Assembly: GCA_027575765.1 (NCBI GenBank)
Contig: JANBPT010000527.1
Location: 1-32,108, forward strand
Direction: 5' to 3'
DNA length: 32,108 nucleotides
Origin: Tieghemiomyces parasiticus
Lineage: Eukaryota; Kickxellomycota; Dimargaritomycetes; Dimargaritales; Dimargaritaceae
A model generated the notes under the pieces. It did not search any database. It saw only the letters and a program-made list of their open reading frames with translations, and was not told where the DNA came from. Within the stretch, counting starts at the first letter, position 1; every line of letters begins with the position of its first letter. Made by a program: the position numbers and the translations under genes. Positions 20,298-31,352 of the stretch are shown here, piece by piece.

Positions 20298-22594
20298 AGT
20301 GGCGAGCCCAGAGCAGAGAACGTAAGCTAGCCAGGTAAGAGGGTTGGGGGTGGTAAATGACTGAAGGGGCAAGGGCAGGGTGAAGGCAGAAACTATATGA
20401 TTGGATTTGACTCGTCAAGGCCAGTTCACGGTCACAAACAATAAAGTAAAAATAAAAAGATGAAGAGCGGTTAAATCTAAAATAATTGCAATGAACAAAA
20501 AGGAGCGTCTGGGTAGAGGTTTAGGGCATGACCCCAGACCTGGAGCTTATATATTAGACGGCGCATGGGTTGGGGTGGCGAGAGAATCAAAAAAGGAAAT
20601 GATCCCGGTGCATATCTACGAGATGATCGAGGCGGTGTGCGTCAGTCAAGGGAAACGGTGGGGTGGTGAAAAACAGCAAGGCGAGGAAGAGGGAGGGAGT
20701 GGGGGTGGCAAGTGTAGGGCTGCGACGCCATTTACAGTTAACACCCAGGCGCGCACATCCAGCCACAACGATCGGTCATCTTCACCACTTTACTCTTAGA
20801 ATGATTCCGTATTACTGCAGGCGGAAAAGCGGCCGGTTACGACAGCGGAGAGAAAAGGACCAAGCGAAGGTGAAAGTGAGAGAGAGAAAGAGAGATGGTC
20901 GAGTAAAGGAGCGCATAATAGGAACGGGGAAGCAAAGCGAATAGAGTGTACGCTTTCTTTGTTTCCTCGTCTGGTGGGGACGATTGCACAGGACGTGAAG
21001 GATATCACTCTGTCCTAGTGAGGAAGGGAGAGCACTAGCCTCCGCCATGCCCTCGCGGCATCAACATCGGACTGGGTCCATACGTCCAAAACGGCAGCGA
21101 TAGGGAGAACTTAATGCAAGAGAAGGGGGGGGGGTCGAGGAAGAGAGGGGGTGGGTGTGGAGGTCCGGGTCCCGGAATTCCTAATTGTTGGGACCGTAGA
21201 TCGTCGTCGCTCTGCTCTCTGCCCCTGTCGCGTCGGCGCAGGCTGCTTCTAACTCTGCCTGTATATTCGCGATCCGCTCGGCCACGAACCTCACCAACCA
21301 CGTGGATGGTATTCCTTGGACCGGCGTACCTGGTCTCAGCGTGGCGCTCGAGAAACTTGGCGAAGGAAAGAGGGGGGTCATGGTGACCCCGACAGGCACC
21401 AAATATACGCCCTCCGATAGAAGCCCGTTGGGCGAAATGACACCAACGTGGTGGTTCTCTACCGCTACTGTGCAGGTAGGTATGCAATGTAATTAGTACG
21501 GGTCCATAGTTAACGACCAGAAAAGTGAGCGGGTAGCCAAAACAGACGACTGGTAGTATGTACGGGATATCGTCAGCGCCCATCGTGTGCCCAATCAATG
21601 TATCCGAGAGGTGCTTCAATTGAGCTGAATGCCCGTGGATTGCAGGGGTTGGCTGTCAAGTCCCCAATTTATTTACTTCACCACGGTGTAGGCCGGTCAT
21701 AAAGCTGGGGTGGATATATACTACTAAACGGAGAGCGCGGACTACGTCAATAATACAACGCCGATGATAGGACCGGCTGCCGTGACCAACCCTTCTTCCC
21801 AAACCGGGGTATTAAATAGATACAGTGTCTAGATCAAGAGTACTATGAACTTTCTTCATTTTCAGTTCTTCGCCAGAATAGGTAGGCTGAAGGAATGAGG
21901 AGGTCGCTACTACTTCATGGAGCGAGAGGGACCATGTATGCCTAGTCAGTCTCGGAGAATTTCCAACACACTGGACCTGGCCTAGGTGGCCGGTGAAAGA
22001 TTTTCCAGCTCGACAAGCCGGAAGTACTGCCACTGTCCTTATGACGCCATGAGGCCGTTTTTTCGAAGGCGAACAGTGATGTACTACTGGCCACGTCGGT
22101 GCCCGTACAGTCCAAAAACGGCAAACTCTCCGACTCTGGGAGTGGGCGTCACCACCGCGCTGCCAGCCTAGGAGTGATTGACGAAGATAGTGTCATATCA
22201 GAGGAATGGGTTTATTATGCACCGTGGGCCGGTGTGGTTGGTAGAAAAAATGAGGGGAGTGCTACTGGGGTTTGATTGGCAAGACGTAAAGGGGAGCGAT
22301 AGATGCTATTGAAAATGCGCAGGAGGGAAGAAAGCTGGCTGGGAAGGCAGATATTATAAGGTTCCGCCGAATAATGGCGGTAAGGGTAATTCTTTAACGT
22401 AGGGCTGTGGTTGCGTGGTGGACAAGCGACTTGGCATGAGAAGGGTAAGCTGCACAGCAGCTAGTAAGTAGGGTATAAAAACAACAATAATTGAATGTTA
22501 AGCGCAGAGGTACGTCGAAAAAGCCGACGTAGCAGATTTAAATCCGGGCAAACGCGTCACAAGGGTTCACATTCCCGTAGTACTTGTCATTTCT
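20298..22594. other. Upstream region and spacer within the cluster
   Basis: From about 20640 to 20940 and again near 21110-21170 the + strand is strongly purine-rich (so C/T-rich on the minus strand), including a run of ten G near 21126. This resembles the leaders of the other minus-strand genes. A minus-strand frame at 21181-21402 has some protein-like character (TWLVRFVAERIANIQAELEA) but no ATG-led context or known domain. No further CX3C gene was found. Confidence 0.35.
20392..20398 (-). promoter_or_regulatory. TATA-like element upstream of the 19836-20297 gene
   Basis: The minus strand reads ATATAGT 95 bp before the chosen ATG. The + strand context, aaactatat, resembles the gaactatat element before the 22595-23077 gene, so the two promoters may be related by duplication. 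Confidence 0.4.
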
Positions 22595-23077
22595 TTACGT
22601 GTGGTTCAACAGGTAGACGGTGCCGGCAGCTAAACCAACTCCCCAGAGTCCTGTGGCGGCTGTTCCGTGGCCAGCCGTCGCACCATTGGCACTGGAGGAG
22701 GCCGACGGGGCGGTCGAGGAAGCAGAAGTGGTGGGCCCCCCGATGTTCATCGTCGTGATATGGGTCCCATCTCCGCCGGCGATACTCTCGGCGTTTTCGA
22801 TGGCGAATCCGGCTTTGGTGGGCTGGCTGTTGCCGCCACTACCCTCGTCAGACGAGGCGTCTACGCAATTATTGACACAGTCGTCCCGGCGCTGTAACGA
22901 CGACTGAAAGTGAGGCCCGATGCGGGAGGACTGGCTGCATTGCTGTGTGCAGACAATTTGACGGCGAGTGAGCTGCGAGGCGGTGCGATGGGTGGTGTCA
23001 GCCGCGACGCCGGGCGGGCCTGCGACCAGGGCGAGACCAAGGGCTATCAGGACGAGGTAGTGCTGTAAAGGGGCCAT
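22595..23077 (-). CDS. Secreted four-cysteine protein, probably GPI-anchored; diverged cluster member
   Basis: This 160-residue protein has a signal peptide (about 1-26, LVLIALGLALVAG core, cleavage near GVAA-D). Just two CX3C pairs follow: C43-x3-C47 and C67-x3-C71, separated by 19 residues. That matches the last two pairs of the eight-cysteine neighbours (17-18 residues apart), and CVNNCVDAS resembles CLLACVDSA in the gene at 16499. The first four cysteines have no counterpart. A Ser/Thr/Ala/Gly-rich stalk (about 110-140) leads to a C-terminal hydrophobic stretch (LWGVGLAAGTVYLL) like a GPI signal. It has the same orientation as the other three genes and a TATA-like element 76 bp upstream. 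It could be a shortened paralogue or an unrelated small surface protein; I favour the former. The function is unknown. Confidence 0.72.
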   Translation of the reverse strand: MAPLQHYLVLIALGLALVAGPPGVAADTTHRTASQLTRRQIVCTQQCSQSSRIGPHFQSSLQRRDDCVNNCVDASSDEGSGGNSQPTKAGFAIENAESIAGGDGTHITTMNIGGPTTSASSTAPSASSSANGATAGHGTAATGLWGVGLAAGTVYLLNHT

Positions 23078-25639
23078 GATGAACTGATGGATGAGAGTGA
23101 GAAAAGGGTTGGGGTATGTAGGGAGAGCGAAGGACCTTGAGCGGGGTGCGAACTATATAAAAAAAATAAAAACGTTTGAAGGTGTGTGGAGGATGAACGA
23201 GAGGGAGGGGGAGGAAAGGCGTTGCTTTAAAAATCCGAGGCAACGGGCGAGGTGCACGAAGGGAGGGAGGGTGAGGGTGGATCTGGCGGACCGCCGTCAC
23301 GGTAGGAGCGGATCCCGCGCCGCCAAGGGGAGAGAGAAGGATCATGCCTAGCGAACCAGTCAAGGTCCCAAGTCAAGATGCTGGGACCCACCAATCAAGA
23401 AGTAGAGTGAGGCGGAGCGGAGGGGGGGAGTAAGGGAAATGCGAATGGATGGGCTGGAACGGTTCGAGCCATCAGAAGGATCACCACCTCCCACTTCCCT
23501 TCACTCCGCAGATAGCGCGGACCCTCCGTGCCTCAACCATAACAAGAGCTCGCGATTGAATGTGGATATATACTTGTGTATGAAGTATGACAGTGGTGTA
23601 TGGCACCAGTTAATTTATACCTTGGGGAGATACCATGTCGGGCGGTTGCCACCCAGCTCCAAAAGTCGGCCAAGTTACTGACGTGATGGTACCAACAGAT
23701 CACTGATACAAGGTGGACGGTCGGCTCGGAGGAAAGGTTTGTAGCTAATAGAAATATGGGCTTCATTACTGAGGTTGATTGTCGACTCTGACAACCTCCT
23801 TTCCAAGACCAGCTCTAAGAGTCCGTCCTTAAGGCCGTTATACCGCATCTGGAGCGAACCGTGGTGCTCCTACCCTCACCTACTCAGACATCATCATGAG
23901 GTCAAGGATTGTCCTCCACGCCTCGCAGGCACTTATCTTGCTTCCGATGACCTTAGTGGGGAGGGGTGGTTATTTTTTCTACTCTTTCTTCTGTTCAGGC
24001 ATTTACTGGTTCGGAAAAGGCAAGTGTATCTGCATGCGGCACAACCTTGGCCGAGCAGTGGTACCCTTGCGGTATCCGAAAGAGGTTTTGCGGTGCATCG
24101 ACCAGGGTACTTTAAGAGTTACCTTTGTCGTGCTAAACCTGCAAACCAATGCGACCGAGCGGCAGAGCTGGGTATCAGCCTTGGTGTGGTTCCTGCACTT
24201 GGGGGCGGGGCACCTTTTCCACCTTGTTACATCAGCGGGACGGCTGCGTTTCCAGCGCCGCCACTAAGGTAACAGCTACCCACTACGACGCAAAACAGTA
24301 CCCTAGGGCCTTATCTGGGTAGGTAATATTCCATCGTCCATTCCTTAATCATGCGAAACTGAGCACCTCAGAGAGGTCCCTTCTCCCCGTCCAGGCTTCC
24401 TCCTCCTCTCACCATACCCCGCAGAGCCCCCTCTCCTCCCCTACGGGTAAGCCAAGAGTTGCGGTGGTGGCGGTGGTGGTACCAGGAATGTGAATAAATT
24501 CTCCTTGGAGGGGGGTAGGTTTGGTATTGGTTAGGATCGGCCTCGTCACGCTGAGCTGGTCTACCTCGGCTTAAGATGACCGCCACCGTCACTACTACCG
24601 CCGGGATTACTGTGCCTTGCATTCTCTGACGGAGGAAATTACCTATCGACCCCCGTTACTAGGTACTTTCCACAGTGACACCGTCATTGGCTAATCGATC
24701 CGCTCTATGTCGGATCAAACGGTTAACGGCCCGTCAGTCTGTTCATTTTTACCTTCATTTTTTGTTTCTCGTTGCCATATAAATTCTCCGACTGGCTGCC
24801 CTAATACGAGCCACTGGCCATAAGTCACAGGCTACAAGATAATCAGTCGATCTCATGGTGGGGTGACAAGCGAGCCCACCAAGATGTGTGTACAAATCCT
24901 AGGATGTCTACCGGATGAGGATAGAGTCAGGAAGCTATCAGAAGGTGCCATGACCGGCCTTATTAACCAATTCGTCGAGACGGCACGTAAGAATGAAATA
25001 TGGAGGCCATATTGGTGGGCTATTGTGGGAAAGCTTAACCGTGTGTCGTGGTCAAGCTCGCCTATAGAGCCCATATAATGAAGCATAGGATGAGTAGTGT
25101 TTAGCTAAACTCTAGATAGAGTCATCCCAAAGCCATATCGCTAGGGTATGGTTGGTCGTCTATTATACCTTTTGCACTGAGGACAAAAACCTAACATAGC
25201 AACGGGTCTAAAGAGCAAGTAAAAAAAAACAGGAAGGATACATGGGACAGGTTGGCCGAAGCAATTATTATATTTTCCGGGGAGGTTTCTACAAAGTCTG
25301 AAGTTTCGAACGAATTGTAAATGTAATGACCACACTCTTTCAGAAGGGTCTAACACACCGGCGGTGCAGAGGGACTGGGCTACATAGACCTCACAGCCAA
25401 GGTAAGGGAAGATAGTATAACGATGAGCATTACAAAAGAGACCACGATCTTGACGCTGGGAGTGTTACTATGTGCAGCCACCATGTCAGTGGATGTACCA
25501 GATGAAGATATACTGATTACGAGGTTTAGACAGCCTCAACTGAATACCGCATGACCCTCTCTCCTTACCCCCAGGTCCTTCATATACAAAAAAGTGTATA
25601 GGTGCCACAAAATATTGCGAGGATTTTAAGCGGGAGGTC
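23078..25639. other. Right-hand spacer of the cluster; no convincing gene
   Basis: About 23078-23440 is purine-rich on the + strand, as expected for the promoter of the minus-strand gene ending at 22595. A + strand frame at 23896-24267 starts with ATG and has a hydrophobic stretch but matches nothing known. A + strand frame from the ATG at 24884 to 25078 (64 aa, MCVQILGCLPDEDRVRKLSE at its start) follows a C/T-rich stretch and an atataaatt near 24777. It could be a small gene or a gene fragment. I cannot support either strongly. Confidence 0.3.
23153..23160 (-). promoter_or_regulatory. TATA-like element upstream of the 22595-23077 gene
   Basis: The minus strand reads TTATATAG 76 bp before the ATG and continues into an A/T-rich stretch further upstream. 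It is the best TATA match among the cluster genes. Confidence 0.45.
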
Positions 25640-26335
25640 TCAAATCGCAGTGTTTCAGATGAAACCTAGGAGAGCCAACAATGGCAAATTGATTGGTATA
25701 AACCACTCCAGGATTGAACCATTTTTGACTTCACAGCTTGCTTTTTTAACCAACCATCACGTCTACTTTGTAAAGCCGCTCCCCCACTCCACCAACGTTA
25801 ACTAGGTGTGATGTATGGGTCCTTATTTATAATTACTATCTGGAGGGCCGCAAGGCAGATGCTATTTTTAATGGTTTGGCTTCCAAGCTGGGCCTGGCTG
25901 GTCCAAGCCTGGGTGGAGGCACGTGGAAGTCTGGACCATCCTCCATGACTCTACCATGATAATGCACCACCCCATCGTGCTGCGGCTATCCAGGCCTACA
26001 TTTCCACCTCTAAACTCAAACTTCAGTCAGCCCCTCCCTACAGTCCTGATCTTGCCCCCTGCGACTTCTTGCTGTCCAGGGGATATCAAATAGCGGCTGA
26101 GGGGATAAAAAGTTCAGCACAGTGGAGGTGGCTATGGACGCCTGGCAATCGGAGCTGGCCGAGCTCCAGCCAAATGCCTTTGAAGCGTGCAATGATAGTC
26201 GGATAGGAAGGGCTCGCCAAGTGGTACAGAGTGACGGTAACTATATTTAGTAAGCCCCATTTGACTTAGAAATCCTCATAATTTTTTGTTGCACCCATAC
26301 GTAGCCACTGATGGACCCGGTTGAAATTGGCAAAC
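25640..26335 (+). mobile_element. Degenerate mariner-type (DD34D) transposon fragment, copy 2
   Basis: The + strand carries the same transposase remnant as 13090-13731 in inverted orientation. The catalytic pieces HDNAPPHRA and YSPDLAPCDFLL (34 residues between the Asp residues) lie near 25950-26070. After a frameshift, the C-terminal piece ends at a TAG near 26250. The same stops and frame breaks occur in both copies, for example the TAG and TGA after TNVN near 25800. So a dead element was duplicated, rather than two active ones jumping separately. This copy retains 54 bp (26269-26322) missing from copy 1, bounded by GAAAT on both sides. The first catalytic Asp and the N-terminal DNA-binding part are not recognisable. 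Confidence 0.85.
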
Positions 26336-26715
26336 AGATAGCCAGTCGGTCTTCTCTGGCTAGCTGAGTATTATCAGCTGGTGATTGTCCCACGGATGCG
26401 TAGCGATATTGTAACTGAGGAACCGGCCGTAAGGCTTCCCAGTTCAAAGCCGCAGCCTTCCATCATACATGACATTCCCAAGGAAAAGCTAACTCTTTGG
26501 GAGTTCCATCGCGAATCGCCACACCTTCATAGTCAAAAAGGTAGCGGCCTTCTGACTTCGGAGACAATGCCGGTTGGAACTCGAGCCCTCATCGCCATGG
26601 AGAAAGAACCGGAACCAGGCACCTCAAACTACACCAAACGGGTTCTCCTCAGCTGCCAGTGTTGGTATATAAAGCGGTCAACTTTCCATAAGTTTGTATT
26701 CGCTAAGTGTGGAAC

Positions 26716-26734
26716 TATATATATATATATATAT
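26716..26734. repeat. (TA)n microsatellite
   Basis: About 19 bp of uninterrupted alternating T and A lie about 380 bp beyond mariner copy 2. Confidence 0.9.
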
Positions 26735-27043
26735 TATCCTTAGCCTTCACTTCCTTCGCGGCTCTCCCTTGGGCCAGACATCCCCGTCACGTTTTGATAA
26801 GCACGTAGTTAGTGTGAGGGAGAGGGGGGCAGAAGAGATAGTGGAGGGAGACAATCCATGGAATTGATTGAGGAGGAACTCGATCACAATCAATCGGTCT
26901 TGTCGGATCCACTTTGATAGCCTGACTGCTGCCCTGCCTTTGTATTCAGTATTAAATTTTATTATAGATATATATATTTGCAAATGACGATCGGATATCC
27001 CATTCTGACTCTTACAAGGCCTACTGGTAACTCCCTCCCCTCC

Positions 27044-27066
27044 AATATATATATATATATATATAT
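27044..27066. repeat. (AT)n microsatellite
   Basis: About 22 bp of alternating A and T form the second such tract within 350 bp. Confidence 0.9.
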
Positions 27067-30000
27067 GTTAATCAGGTTATGACAGGCTGAATATCCAGCC
27101 CCCCCCCCTGCCCGAGAAAGGGTACTCCTTGCGACGGCGTTGATACATCCGATTTGAAATGCACAGTCATGTGAGGTTGTCAGAAGCGGTGGTACAAGAG
27201 TTACTGTTAAACGGACAAGCGGCTTCTTGATCCCCCTTTATAAAAAATATGGGAAGGAGGAGGTAGCCAAGTACTGGTCTCTTAGTAGTGGTATCGGCAA
27301 AAGCTCCTACCACGATCCCCCTTTACTCGACATTACCTCTCCCCTGCCTTTTTTTAGGCGATACAGACAGCGGCGGATAAACATGGCAACCAGGCAAGCA
27401 GTCGTGCTCCGTTGCGATTCGTAACTACTAAGATCTTGTGAACTGTCTCATAAGGGGGGCCATTATGAACGCGTGACCACAGGAGAAACTAATAAGGCGG
27501 AGGGCGGCGTGACCGTGCAGGTCGCTGGCGATGGTACACTCAAAGAACTCATGCTGGGAAAAATGTATACCTGGCACTCGCATGCGCTTTCCGAGTACGT
27601 TACAGGTATCCCACGCTGTACGGGAGGAGACTGGGCTCGATGGCAGGCGTATCATGGGTATCGTTGGCTAAGGGATGAGGGTAAGACCATGAGATGAGAT
27701 GCATGTCATGCAACAGGGAGAGGGGGGAGGTGAGTAGCTATCGCCTCGGTCAAATGATTACACGGCAACCAAGCGACACATTTGGCTTTCCAATGGTGAC
27801 TGGGAAATATGGAGGTAGATCCAGAGTGGTGGTATGCGGGCTGGCATGTTAGTGATAAACGCCGGCGATGCCATCGGTACCAGAGGTGGTGTTCGCTTGG
27901 GACGCTAGCGCAATTTCAAGGGGTAGTAGCGCGAGGACCGTTTAGATGGACATTCAATCCGACCTTTTTTTACGTATTCTCCCAACCTGTTACGTTTGTT
28001 TACCCTCCCTCATACGCATAGCAGCCTTGTATAGATCAGCATACTCTCTATCCTGCTCGCTGTTGGAAACCTGTTCATATATATCCGTAAAAACTAAAAG
28101 AGGACAAATCCCTAGTCAACCGTTCCCCGCTCACTCTCTTTGTCACCGGGTTTACAATCACGCTACAGGAAGCTTGGGGAGTTCATCCCCTGCGAGGTCA
28201 GAGTATTGGTGGCCAGTCGTGCCTTGTTGAAATAAATCGTATCGCAGCCCTTGATTCCCAGTTATGCGGCGGGGGTTATGTTTAACACTGACCACCTGGT
28301 CGCCAGAAAGGGGGACAATGGTCATCTTGGCTACCAGTAAACGGTCGGATAATATGTTATCCGACCAACGGCTAATGACAGTACCAGGATCGCCCGCGCA
28401 TGTATATTGTCTTCTAGGCTACACGGGGAGCCAGTGGGCGACGGAGCCTTAACATCTTTGGGTACATACTTCCGCCTGATCAAGTCAGAGAGTAGGGAGG
28501 CGGAAGAAGTGACACGGACCACTTGGGGCCTGGGAATCGGGGAGACCCAAAAACCCTTCAAAGAAGGTTTTGGAGGCAGAGGTTGATCCGGCGTCACAGG
28601 GGCCAGTCGGGCGACCTAGATGGATTTGGCATTGGAAACGGGGCCGAGCAGAGGTAAAGGTACAGGTCGGCAGGTAGACGTGATTGGGTGCTACGTTGTG
28701 TAATGTTCAGTGTGATTAACCTCCTGGGTCTCTGAACGCGAGGAAGTGGAGATATTTTGTTGCTTGAGCTGGCGGATTCCATTGGGCACTCACTCCAAGG
28801 TACCACTGGACCAGGGTTAAGCGCATTCACCGCCACTATGAGGGCCTAACTCCGTCCAGAGGTTCTTAGTATCACCTTCAGAATACAGATTCAATAAATG
28901 ACGCTACTTAGGTTCCATGTGCTATGTTCACTGCTGTCTATAACAAGAAGTCATTTTAAATAACATTCCTACCCTTTTCCAGTGCGCGGGCGACCATAGG
29001 TGCGCTGACCAGTACTCCCGGTCACATCGCTCGTTGATTGACGTTTTATGCCTGTAAATTATTTGTCCCGCTAAAGCACCCTACTCATCATTAGCCATTG
29101 GGAATTGAAGTTCAGGGTTGGGCTATGGGATGTACTAGTCAGGGTCGTAGTCCAACGAAGTGCCCTATTTTTATTTAGGTTGATTCTAAACTCCAGTCAT
29201 TATTGTGTACCTCCCACCCTGTTTAGGGGGGGGGAAACGGATTGTGAATTCCGTCTAAAGGCCATCTTCAGCCATTTCCCTCTTGGACGAGGGCAAGCGG
29301 GCGGCCGGCCTCCAGTATCTTCCTTGTGGCAGAAGTACAACGGGTAGATCACTGTGGTACCACTGCACCCTGGAGTCATGGGGTGTTTATTAGTTTTCAC
29401 ACTAGGCGGTGATGGGTGTGGGTAAATGATGGCCGCACAGACGGCGGTGCCACAAAAGGCAAACGACGGGAATCTCACGGCGCAGGGATGGAGGCAGGGG
29501 GATGATGGCCGGCTTGGGCGCGGTGACCTATGAACTTCTCGGACGCCGTGTAGAATGACGTCTAACAGGGGCTTGGAGATGATCGCGGTGGGTTGCTTGA
29601 AAGCGGGGGATGGCTGTGCCATAGGCATTCAATGGCCAACCGCGCGGTGAGAACTGATGCGATGAAACCAGAGTGCCACCCGCCATATTCTTCCTTTGTA
29701 GGGATAAGTGTATTGATTGATACCCGTTTGGCTAAGAACACCTACCTTACCCGGTTGCATCACCAATCCTGGGCCAGCGAGCTGACGCTACGCCAGGAAA
29801 AAGGTCCCTATTTTGCATCCGCTTGCTACCGAGCCTGCGGCTACGATGAATTGGAAGACAAATCAGCCCCGGCCAATCAGTTGGGGTAATCTCCGCGTCG
29901 GAAAAGGCCGATGATCTTCTGCTCACCGCTACCTCTGATACTTGCACCAGCGATTTATCTGGACCCTCAATGGTACGGTATTTTTAAAGTACGTTAGGAA

Positions 30001-31324
30001 CCGGCTATCATTGAGTAGCGAATGCGCACTCTATCATACCAGCTGCGTACCTAACGTTTGTTAAAGATGAGCTCTGCCTGTCATAACACTTTTATCCCAT
30101 CGCCGCGCAAGGTGTTTGTTGGGCAGTGGTGGCTTAACTCGTCATACCTCGACTGAGCCTCTACAGTACGTGAGGAATTGCCTCGCGATAAAAAAAATGT
30201 TGTTAGAGTACGTCAGTCCCTTCATCACTCGACCTAGATTCTACTTTCGAGACCCTCGCATTGTCTAACCGACCGTGCCCGTACACCCAATCCCCGAAGA
30301 AGTTGCTCTGCCGTGCCACAGTTGGCCTCTGTAGACCCCTCGGTGGTATTTCTGGAGTCAGCTACAGGGTACGGATTCTGATGGCAGAGAAGAATTTGGC
30401 CGATGCAATAGACTGGGTGGGAACAACCAGATAGAAGCGTGTACTACATCCACCTCTAATCTCCCTGCATGTTCCCTACGTTACGCCTCCCAATTTCGAC
30501 CAACTCTCCTCAGCTTCACCTCATTGACATCCAAAACCACCATATTATCCAAACCCGGTCTCTGACTTCCAAATCGGGCAGAGTTTTAACAAGGTAATTC
30601 CCGTGCACAGTCGGCCGAGACGTCCAATCAAACATAGAATTTGGTTGCATAGAAGCCAGGATTGCCCCCCTCCTCGGGGGGACTACTCGGCTTCCTTCAC
30701 AGAATGAGTGGCCAATTGAGCATTTTTAGTGGTGGCGGAAATGAATTATTTTGATGTCAGCTTGGCCGGCTCAGCCCGCCTTCCCCCCCCCCGCTGTCAT
30801 TTCCCCTCGCGCTCTATATATTTTTAGTTTGGTGTGGGGTGCCCGTTCCACCCACTTGGTTATTCAGTCGTTGGCCCCTCTTCCACTTGGCCCAAAAAAT
30901 TGTCTACCTACGAAGTTGGGGACCAATTACCGGCAATACCGATGAGAAAGCGCTGAGCCGCGCAACTGACGGGCAAGCAGGTCTTTGCCTCAGTGGTGGA
31001 AATAGTATTGACGGCAGGGAGGGCTGCCATTTAATTTCGGAGGAATCAATCTCAGCGGCGTCGGCGGATGGGAAGGGATGAAAATCGGACCACCAATACA
31101 CCGCCAGGCGACCCGGATCGGACAGTAGCCTAGGTGCGCCCGACACTGCCACCATCAACCTTATCAATATGACTGACACAAGGGGTGAAGAGCGGCCCAA
31201 GACGAAACCGGTCGGAGTCACTAAAAGACACGTGAGTGTGCAGGTTTACTAGCGATAACGGTTTCTTCGACTTGTTCTAGTTCCCATTATTGACAGCACA
31301 ATCAGGTGACTGGGGAGAATGAAG

Positions 31325-31352
31325 GTGTGTGTGTGGGTGAGTGGGTGTGTGT
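31325..31352. repeat. (GT)n-rich interrupted microsatellite
   Basis: The + strand holds a GT-repeat tract interrupted by GGTGAGTGG. It has no evident association with a gene. Confidence 0.75.

Noticed and set aside
21035..21619. 194-codon minus-strand open frame
   Set aside because: It is dominated by Arg- and Pro-rich stretches from a C/T-rich promoter-like region; it looks like a composition artefact.
23455..23475. B-box-like GGTTCGAGCC suggesting another tRNA
   Set aside because: The flanking sequence does not fold into an acceptor, D and anticodon arm.
23775..24272. 165-codon + strand open frame and the overlapping 123-codon frame
   Set aside because: The two frames compete, with hydrophobic and basic patches but no domain; no evidence favours either.
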